The notes beneath the pieces are model-generated. The model was not told the origin of the DNA and ran no database searches. It saw nothing but the letters and a program-made list of their open reading frames with translations. 55,094 bases of DNA from positions 1-55,094 of the forward strand of contig NZ_JBDKXB010000023.1 of NCBI RefSeq assembly GCF_041197575.1, written 5' to 3'. This DNA comes from Thioalkalicoccus limnaeus (lineage in GTDB: Bacteria; Pseudomonadota; Gammaproteobacteria; Chromatiales; Chromatiaceae). Numbering within the stretch: the stretch's first letter is position 1; each line of letters starts with the position of its first letter. Below, one piece after another: positions 49,468 to 55,094 of this stretch. Made by a program: the position numbers and the translations under genes.

Positions 49468-50982
49468 ATGTGCGGTATCGTCGGAATCGTTTCCCAGGGA
49501 CCGGTCAATCAGTCCCTCTATGATGCGTTGCTGGTCCTCCAGCACCGCGGCCAGGATGCGGCCGGGATCGTGACCTGCGAAGGTGAGAAACTGCACCTGC
49601 GCAAGGACAACGGCTTGGCTCGCGATGTCTTCCGCACCCGCCACATGATTCAATTACGGGGCAGGATGGGGCTCGGCCACGTCCGCTATCCAACCGCCGG
49701 TGCCTGCAACTCGGCCGAGGCCCAGCCCTTTTATGTGAACTCGCCTTATGGCATCACGCTGGCGCATAACGGCAACCTGACGAATGCCGAGGATCTGAAG
49801 CGCGACCTCTTCGTCGAGGATTTGCGCCACATCAATACCGACTCGGATTCCGAGATCCTGCTCAACGTCTTCGCCCACGAGTTGCAGATCCAGGGCAAGC
49901 TGCGGATCGACGAACAGGATGTCTTTCGCGCCGTGGCCGGTGTCCACCGGCGCTGTCGCGGTGGCTACGCGGCGGTCGCGATGATCCCCGGCTTCGGGAT
50001 CTGCGGCTTTCGCGACCCGTTCGGGATCCGGCCCATCGTTTACGGGATCCGCGAGACCGACGAGGGGACCGAGTACATGATCGCGTCCGAGAGCGTCGCG
50101 CTCGATACGCTGGGTTTTCGCCTGATCGGCGACGTGGCCCCCGGCGAGGCCGTGTTCATCGATATCGATGGTCATTTTTATTCGCGCCAGTGCGCGCCCG
50201 ACCCGATCCTGTCGCCGTGCATCTTCGAGTTCGTCTACTTTGCCCGACCGGATTCGATCATCGACAACATTTCGGTACACAAGGCCCGTTCCCGGATGGG
50301 CCGTAAGCTCGCGGCGAAGATCAAGCGCGAATGGTCGAACCATGACATCGATGTCGTGATCCCAGTGCCGGATACGAGCCGCACCGCGGCCCTGCAGCTG
50401 GCCAATTCGCTCGGTATCCCCTATGCCGAAGGCTTCATCAAGAACCGCTATATCGGGCGGACCTTCATCATGCCCGGGCAGAAGGTGCGCAAGAAGTCGG
50501 TTCGTCAGAAGCTCAACGCGATCGACCTTGAGTTCAAGAAGAAGAACGTGCTGCTCGTCGACGATTCGATCGTGCGCGGCACCACGTCGCAGCAGATCAT
50601 CCAGATGGCCCGCGAAGCGGGCGCGCACAAGGTCTACTTCGCGTCGGCGGCACCGCCGGTGCGTTACCCGAACGTCTATGGCATCGACATGCCGTCGGCC
50701 AACGAATTGGTGGCCCACGGTCGCACCGAGGACGAGGTGGCCCGCGAACTGGGTACCGATCGATTGATCTACCAGGACCTGTCGGACCTGGTCCAGGCGG
50801 TACAGAAGCGCGACAAGAGCCGTGTCGACCGCTTCGATGCGGCCGTCTTCGATGGCGATTATGTGACCGGCGACGTGACCCACGAATACCTGCAGCACCT
50901 CGCCCTGCACCGTAACGATGGAGCGAAGGAGGCCAAGTCGTTTCGTGGCGATGGCGTGATCGGCCTCCACAACACCGTCTGA
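49468..50982 (+). CDS. purF: amidophosphoribosyltransferase
   Basis: A 504-residue enzyme for the first committed step of purine synthesis (PRPP + glutamine to phosphoribosylamine). The class II amidotransferase nucleophile is C2 in MCGIVGIVSQG. The glutaminase domain includes GLGHVRYPTAGACNSAEAQP. The phosphoribosyltransferase domain carries the PRPP motif VLLVDDSIVRGTTSQQI. No propeptide precedes C2. The stop overlaps the metZ start (TGATG). This length and lack of propeptide match the E. coli-type enzyme. Confidence 0.98.
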   Translation: MCGIVGIVSQGPVNQSLYDALLVLQHRGQDAAGIVTCEGEKLHLRKDNGLARDVFRTRHMIQLRGRMGLGHVRYPTAGACNSAEAQPFYVNSPYGITLAHNGNLTNAEDLKRDLFVEDLRHINTDSDSEILLNVFAHELQIQGKLRIDEQDVFRAVAGVHRRCRGGYAAVAMIPGFGICGFRDPFGIRPIVYGIRETDEGTEYMIASESVALDTLGFRLIGDVAPGEAVFIDIDGHFYSRQCAPDPILSPCIFEFVYFARPDSIIDNISVHKARSRMGRKLAAKIKREWSNHDIDVVIPVPDTSRTAALQLANSLGIPYAEGFIKNRYIGRTFIMPGQKVRKKSVRQKLNAIDLEFKKKNVLLVDDSIVRGTTSQQIIQMAREAGAHKVYFASAAPPVRYPNVYGIDMPSANELVAHGRTEDEVARELGTDRLIYQDLSDLVQAVQKRDKSRVDRFDAAVFDGDYVTGDVTHEYLQHLALHRNDGAKEAKSFRGDGVIGLHNTV

Positions 50983-52235
50983 TGGAGGCGTCGCGCAGAG
51001 ACGGGCCGCAGGACGGGATCGTGGGCGAGGCGGGCGATCGAGCGCCGCTCGGCTTTGCGACCCGCGCGATCCGCACCGGACATCACCGTACCGCCGAGGC
51101 CGAGCACAGCGAGCCGATCTTCGCGACCTCGAGTTATGTCTTTGCGAGCGCGGCGCAAGCGGCGGCGCGCTTCGCCGGGGATGACCCCGGCAACATCTAC
51201 TCGCGCTTCAGCAATCCGACGGTCCGTGCGTTCGAGGAGCGGCTCGCCGTGCTCGAGGGCGGCGAGTCGTGCGTGGCGACGGCGTCGGGCATGTCGGCGA
51301 TCCTGGCGGTCTGTCTCGGGTTACTCCAGGCTGGGGACCGGATCCTCTCATCGCGCAGCCTGTTCGGCAGCACGACGATGCTGTTCAACAAGTATCTGGC
51401 CCGCTTCGGTATCGCGACCGACTATGTGCCGCTGTCGGATCTCGCTGCCTGGGCGGCTGCGATCGGGCCGCGGACGCGGCTGCTGTATTGCGAGACCCCG
51501 TCCAATCCCTTGACCGAGATGGTCGACATCCGGGCGCTGGCCGATCTGGCCCACGCGCAGGCGTGTTTGCTGGTCGTCGACAATTGTTTCTGCACGCCGG
51601 CGTTGCAGCGGCCGCTAGCGCTTGGCGCGGATCTGGTCATCCATTCGGCGACGAAATACCTGGACGGGCAGGGGCGTTGCGTCGGCGGTGCGGTGGTCGG
51701 CGATCGGCAGCGGGTCGGCGAGGAGGTCTTTGGCGTCTTGCGCACGGCGGGACCCAGCCTCAGCCCGTTCAATGCCTGGGTGTTCCTGAAGGGGCTGGAG
51801 ACCCTGTCGCTGCGCATGGACGCGCACTCCCGGGCGGCGGCCGCGCTGGCCGATTGGCTGGCCACGCACCCCGGGGTCACGCGGGTCCATTACCCCGGTC
51901 GCCCCGACCATCCGCAGCATCACCTGGTCGGAGCGCAAATGCGCGGCGGCGGTGGGATCGTCTCGTTCGAGGTGGCCGGTGGACAGGCCGCGGCCTGGTG
52001 CCTGATCGATGCCACCGAGCTGATCTCGATCACCGCGAATCTCGGCGACGTGAAGACGACGATCACGCACCCGGCGACGACGACGCATGGACGGCTGTCG
52101 CCGCCCGAGCGGGCCGAGGCCGGGATCACCGATGGCCTGATCCGGATCGCGGTCGGGCTCGAAGACCTCGCCGACATCCAGGCCGATCTGGCGCGCGGGC
52201 TGGAACGGATTGCCGCGCAGCGCTCAGCCAGCTGA
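50982..52235 (+). CDS. metZ: O-succinylhomoserine sulfhydrylase
   Basis: A 417-residue PLP enzyme of the Cys/Met-metabolism family that makes homocysteine from O-succinylhomoserine and sulfide. Signature motifs are GFATRAIRTGHHRT, the SNPT loop IYSRFSNPTVRAFEERLA, and the PLP lysine K225 in HSATKYLDGQGR. The C-terminal signature is SLGDVKTTITHPA-like (NLGDVKTTITHPATTTHGRL). The purF-metZ order is typical of gammaproteobacteria, and start/stop overlap shows coupling. Direct sulfide use would suit a sulfur-oxidising host, but this is inference. Confidence 0.94.
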   Translation: MEASRRDGPQDGIVGEAGDRAPLGFATRAIRTGHHRTAEAEHSEPIFATSSYVFASAAQAAARFAGDDPGNIYSRFSNPTVRAFEERLAVLEGGESCVATASGMSAILAVCLGLLQAGDRILSSRSLFGSTTMLFNKYLARFGIATDYVPLSDLAAWAAAIGPRTRLLYCETPSNPLTEMVDIRALADLAHAQACLLVVDNCFCTPALQRPLALGADLVIHSATKYLDGQGRCVGGAVVGDRQRVGEEVFGVLRTAGPSLSPFNAWVFLKGLETLSLRMDAHSRAAAALADWLATHPGVTRVHYPGRPDHPQHHLVGAQMRGGGGIVSFEVAGGQAAAWCLIDATELISITANLGDVKTTITHPATTTHGRLSPPERAEAGITDGLIRIAVGLEDLADIQADLARGLERIAAQRSAS

Positions 52236-52303
52236 GCTTCGTCAGTGTCCGGTGAGAGACGACGTGCCGGTCCCGCCCGTGCCTGCGGCCCGGCGTTTGT
52301 CGG

Positions 52304-53119
52304 TCAGAGGTACAGCAGCACCAGGATCAGGCCGCCGAGCAGCACACGATAGATGACGAACGGCAGCATCCCGACTCGTTCGACGAATTGCAGGAAATAG
52401 TGGATCGTCAGATAGGCGACGATGAAGGAGAGCGTAGCTCCGAGCGCCAAGGCGAACCAGTCCACCGGTTCGCTGCTCCCGACCAGATGCAGGGTCTCCA
52501 GTGCCCCGGCCATCAGGATGGTCGGGATCGCGAGCAGGAAAGAGAACCGTGCCGCGGCGCGCCGGGTCAGACCGAGCAGCAGGCCGGCCATGATCGTGAT
52601 CCCCGAGCGCGAGGTGCCGGGAATGATCGCGACCGCCTGCAACAGGCCGATGAATAGGGCGTCGCGCCAGCCGACCTGATACTCGTCGCGGACCCGTCGG
52701 CCGCGGGCATCGGCCCACCAGAGGAGTAGACCGAAACCGATCGTCGTGCTGGCGATGATCAGCGCGATCATCCGCTCGTCGGCCCGCAACATCTCGAGCA
52801 ACATCTTGAAAGGCAAGCCAAGGATGACGACCGGCAAGGTCGCGACGACGATCATCCAGCCGAGCCGCGCCTCGGGGGAGGTCAGCTGGCGCGTCGCGAG
52901 CGAGTCCGACATCGCCACGACCATGGCCGCGATCTCGCGCCGAAAATAGAGGATCACGGCGACCAAGGTTCCGAGATGGACTGCTACGTCGAACGCGAGA
53001 TCCTGCAAGGCATAGCCGAACAGCAGCGGGGCCAGGACCAGGTGCGCCGAGCTCGAAATCGGCAGGAATTCGGTCAGCCCCTGAACGAATGCAAGGAGCA
53101 GGATCTGCGAGATGTCCAT
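52304..53119 (-). CDS. uppP: undecaprenyl-diphosphatase (BacA type)
   Basis: A 271-residue polytopic enzyme that recycles undecaprenyl pyrophosphate for peptidoglycan and polysaccharide synthesis. The first active-site motif is GLTEFLPISSSAHLVL with E17 and H26; the second is IIPGTSRSGITIMAG with the catalytic arginine. About eight hydrophobic segments are evident. It converges on metZ with a 68-bp gap and lies downstream of the WGR gene on the same strand. Confidence 0.97.
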   Translation of the reverse strand: MDISQILLLAFVQGLTEFLPISSSAHLVLAPLLFGYALQDLAFDVAVHLGTLVAVILYFRREIAAMVVAMSDSLATRQLTSPEARLGWMIVVATLPVVILGLPFKMLLEMLRADERMIALIIASTTIGFGLLLWWADARGRRVRDEYQVGWRDALFIGLLQAVAIIPGTSRSGITIMAGLLLGLTRRAAARFSFLLAIPTILMAGALETLHLVGSSEPVDWFALALGATLSFIVAYLTIHYFLQFVERVGMLPFVIYRVLLGGLILVLLYL

Positions 53120-53186
53120 TGGTCACGTCTCCTGAACGAAAAAGGTCGCGATTATAGCGTCGATGATAATTCGAAGAGCCCCAACG

Positions 53187-53432
53187 TCAGGATGGCGCGC
53201 TCGAAGTCGGCCGATCATCGGCACGTCGGTAACCGTTCCCGAGGCGGGTTTTGTCGATTCGACGCAGGCGTTCGAGCCCGGCCTCGAGCGATGCCACGGC
53301 GGTCGAACGCATGGCACCGCGGCGTGATCCGAGCCCCCCCCACCAGGTGATCAGCGTCCAGGCGCCGAACAGATCTTGGACCAATTCGGCTTGATAGTAG
53401 CGACCTTTCTCGTCATTGATCCAGCGCGGCAT
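53187..53432 (-). CDS. small WGR-domain protein
   Basis: An 81-residue protein that is nearly a single WGR domain: RYYQAELVQDLFGAWTLITW, then WGGLGSRRGAM with the WG-R core, and a helix with GLERLRRIDKTRLGNGY. WGR domains bind nucleic acid and are usually fused to PARP or MolR proteins; lone forms occur in bacteria and have no assigned role. The ATG at 53432 was chosen because the domain begins directly after it. The C-terminus (RADDRPTSSAPS) is low complexity. It is upstream of uppP by about 70 bp. Confidence 0.78.
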   Translation of the reverse strand: MPRWINDEKGRYYQAELVQDLFGAWTLITWWGGLGSRRGAMRSTAVASLEAGLERLRRIDKTRLGNGYRRADDRPTSSAPS

Positions 53433-53644
53433 CTTCAACTTTCTGTGGGGTGGTGTTGGCACGACGAAGCCGACGGGCCCGGTTTCTCGTCAGGGAAGCG
53501 GTGAACGATTCGGCGCTTCCCATGCGGGCTAGGAACCCCGCCCTGTTCCGTCGCGACAAGCGATGAACGATACGTGGTTCGGAAGCCGCGTGCACGACGG
53601 CCGTGGTGATCCTCGGCCAGGACGGGCGACCGATCAGCGTCTCC

Positions 53645-55094
53645 TCAGGGGCGCATGATCGCACTGATCGCGGCGCGCAGCCGCGTCAGCAGCGCGGCCC
53701 GGCCCGGCAGACCCAGGCGGGCGGCAGCCGTGCTCGGCTCGTGCATCTGTAGCACCGTGGCGATCAGGGCCTCGGCCGAGGCCAGATCGACGCGGCCTAT
53801 TCGGATCTGCTCGCCGAGTCGTGCGCCCACCAGTTCGGCCAGCACGGGCAACGAAGCCTCCAGACTGCGATACTCGTAGGCGAACCCGGCCAGTTCGATC
53901 CATTCGGCGGGATCGAGGTGCGGCCGTCGATCCGGCAGCTCGGCCAACAGCCGCGCGATCAGGCGCGCCGGAGCCATGCGCAGCGGCCCCGCGAGCCACT
54001 GTGGCAGGCGCCGCGCCAAACGCTGTCGACCCTCGGCGACCAGGGCTTTTCCCGCCGGCGTCACGGGCTTCAGGACCACCAGGGCATGCTCGCCGCTGGC
54101 CGCGTTGCGCCGGGTGCCGACGTGGACCGGCGCGAAGCCGCACCGGGTCCAGAAGCCTAACAGCTCCGGCGTTGCGCCGAAACTGGCACCGATCAGGTCG
54201 GCCTCATCGGCCCTGGTGTCGTCGATGAGACGGCGCAGCGCAAGGGCGCCGAGGCCGCGGCGTTGGACGGCCGGATGCACCGCGAGGCGCAGGACCCGCC
54301 GATAACGCCAGCGCGGGGCGCTGATCAGCCCGGCATGGGCCGCGAGCGTCTGCGGCAGAAGATGGCCGCGCGGACGGCGTTCGCCGGCGAAGATCGCGCG
54401 GCTGAGCGCCTCGTCGAACGCGCCCTCGTCGGCGGTCAACAGGGTCGCGACGATGGCCTCGCGATGACGCAATACGTAAACCCGGACGTTCGGGCCATCG
54501 AGCAGATGGCGCAGATCGAATGGCCGTGTCTGGTAGTGGGCCAGGATCAGCAGACCGAACAGCTCGCGGAGGCTGGTTTCGTCCTCGAGCAGTCGCTGAC
54601 GGTCCAGGCACTCCCAACGGCAATTCGCCACCTCGGCGTCGGCGACCGTGTCGCTTGACGCCGGCTCGGCGTCGAGCAGCAGCGCGCGGGCCGCGAGCGA
54701 CTCGAGCGGATCCCGCTCGGCCCAGCGGATCGGGGCCGTCAGCGTCAAGGCCCGCCAGTTCGGGGTCGATCGGTCGAGCGTCGCGCGAAAGCGCACCTCG
54801 AAACCGCGTCCGGTGCCTTCGTAGCCATGCACGGTCGTCGCGAAGACCACCCGCGGGTACCCGGTCAGGGCCCGCTCGAGCAAGGGCACCGGGATCGCGG
54901 CGGCCTCGTCGACCAGCAGGAGCGCGGCCGGGTGGCTGGCCGGATCGAGGTCTTCCGGCGCGACGAAGGCCAGAGTACGCCGCTGATAGCGGATCTGCGA
55001 TCCGCTCGTGCGTACCTCGGGAAGCCGCGCCCGGGCGTGCCGAAACAGGGTCTCGGCGGCCCGGCGGGTCGGCGCCGTGACCAGGATCGACGGG
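53645..55094 (-). CDS. tmcA: tRNA(Met) cytidine acetyltransferase, C-terminal part
   Basis: The last 482 codons of an enzyme that acetylates the wobble cytidine of elongator tRNA-Met using acetyl-CoA and ATP. The 5' end is beyond the window. The visible helicase-like part shows APTRRAAETLFRHAR and the Walker B LLLVDEAAAIPVPLLER. It is followed by TTVHGYEGTGRGF and a GNAT domain with the acetyl-CoA loop HPAVQRRGLGALALR. The C-terminal helical tail ends AAISAIMRP. The frame stays open to the window edge, so this is truncated only by the edge. Confidence 0.95.
   Translation of the reverse strand, partial: PSILVTAPTRRAAETLFRHARARLPEVRTSGSQIRYQRRTLAFVAPEDLDPASHPAALLLVDEAAAIPVPLLERALTGYPRVVFATTVHGYEGTGRGFEVRFRATLDRSTPNWRALTLTAPIRWAERDPLESLAARALLLDAEPASSDTVADAEVANCRWECLDRQRLLEDETSLRELFGLLILAHYQTRPFDLRHLLDGPNVRVYVLRHREAIVATLLTADEGAFDEALSRAIFAGERRPRGHLLPQTLAAHAGLISAPRWRYRRVLRLAVHPAVQRRGLGALALRRLIDDTRADEADLIGASFGATPELLGFWTRCGFAPVHVGTRRNAASGEHALVVLKPVTPAGKALVAEGRQRLARRLPQWLAGPLRMAPARLIARLLAELPDRRPHLDPAEWIELAGFAYEYRSLEASLPVLAELVGARLGEQIRIGRVDLASAEALIATVLQMHEPSTAAARLGLPGRAALLTRLRAAISAIMRP

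Overview
The window is high-GC, gene-dense DNA from a bacterial chromosome. The conserved block dedD-cvpA-purF-metZ, together with tmcA, lgt, folD, gnd and uppP, points to a gammaproteobacterium. The cobalamin methyltransferase set, the RuBisCO-like protein, the V/A-type ATPase, the DUF6746-like protein and the AAA/PD-(D/E)XK gene are a combination I associate with purple sulfur bacteria (Chromatiaceae). The family is inferred and the genus cannot be named from sequence alone. No rRNA, tRNA, CRISPR array, intact insertion sequence or prophage was recognised.

Layout. 1-7.1 kb: the end of an HlyD-type adaptor, a histidine phosphatase, a DUF6746-like protein, a lone molybdopterin oxidoreductase, Maf, a small membrane protein, a Crp/Fnr regulator and a NifX-like protein. 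7.2-14.3 kb: a minus-strand run gnd / glycosyltransferase / hybrid sensor kinase / response-regulator diguanylate cyclase. 14.7-19.9 kb: corrin-ring genes cobH-I-J and cobL-E-M on the minus strand, with cobK inserted on the plus strand. 20.4-23.3 kb: glutathionyl-hydroquinone reductase, a CBS protein, and a decayed toxin-antitoxin site. 23.4-28.7 kb: an RND efflux pair and a MntA/HepT-type toxin-antitoxin pair. 29.2-34.8 kb: an AAA/PD-(D/E)XK protein, a RuBisCO-like protein coupled to a cupin, lgt and folD. 34.9-39.2 kb: a phosphonate/phosphite-type ABC transporter, a small membrane protein and arsC. 39.5-47.7 kb: an eight-gene V/A-type ATPase operon with no subunit D gene. 48.2-55.1 kb: dedD, cvpA, purF, metZ, uppP, a WGR protein and the 3' part of tmcA.

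How the genes work together. The cob genes cover much of the corrin-ring methylation and contraction route to cobalamin. The RuBisCO-like protein and cupin fit the methylthioadenosine-isoprenoid shunt described in Rhodospirillum rubrum. The V/A-ATPase genes supply the catalytic head, peripheral stalks and membrane sector, but the rotor axle subunit must come from elsewhere. The gnd-to-cyclase run may couple surface polysaccharide synthesis to c-di-GMP signalling.

Non-coding structure. A dispersed repeat family built on a hairpin GTGCGGC-loop-GCCGCAC plus a shared tail occurs near 14.5 kb and 21.6 kb, and the tail alone occurs near 32.8 kb. I did not find a wholly new system. The strongest leads are the ATPase operon without subunit D, the RuBisCO-like/cupin pair, the toxin-antitoxin junction scar at 22.8-22.97 kb, the HepT-like toxin with an altered RX4HXY motif, and the overlapping head-to-head start codons of cobL and cobK.
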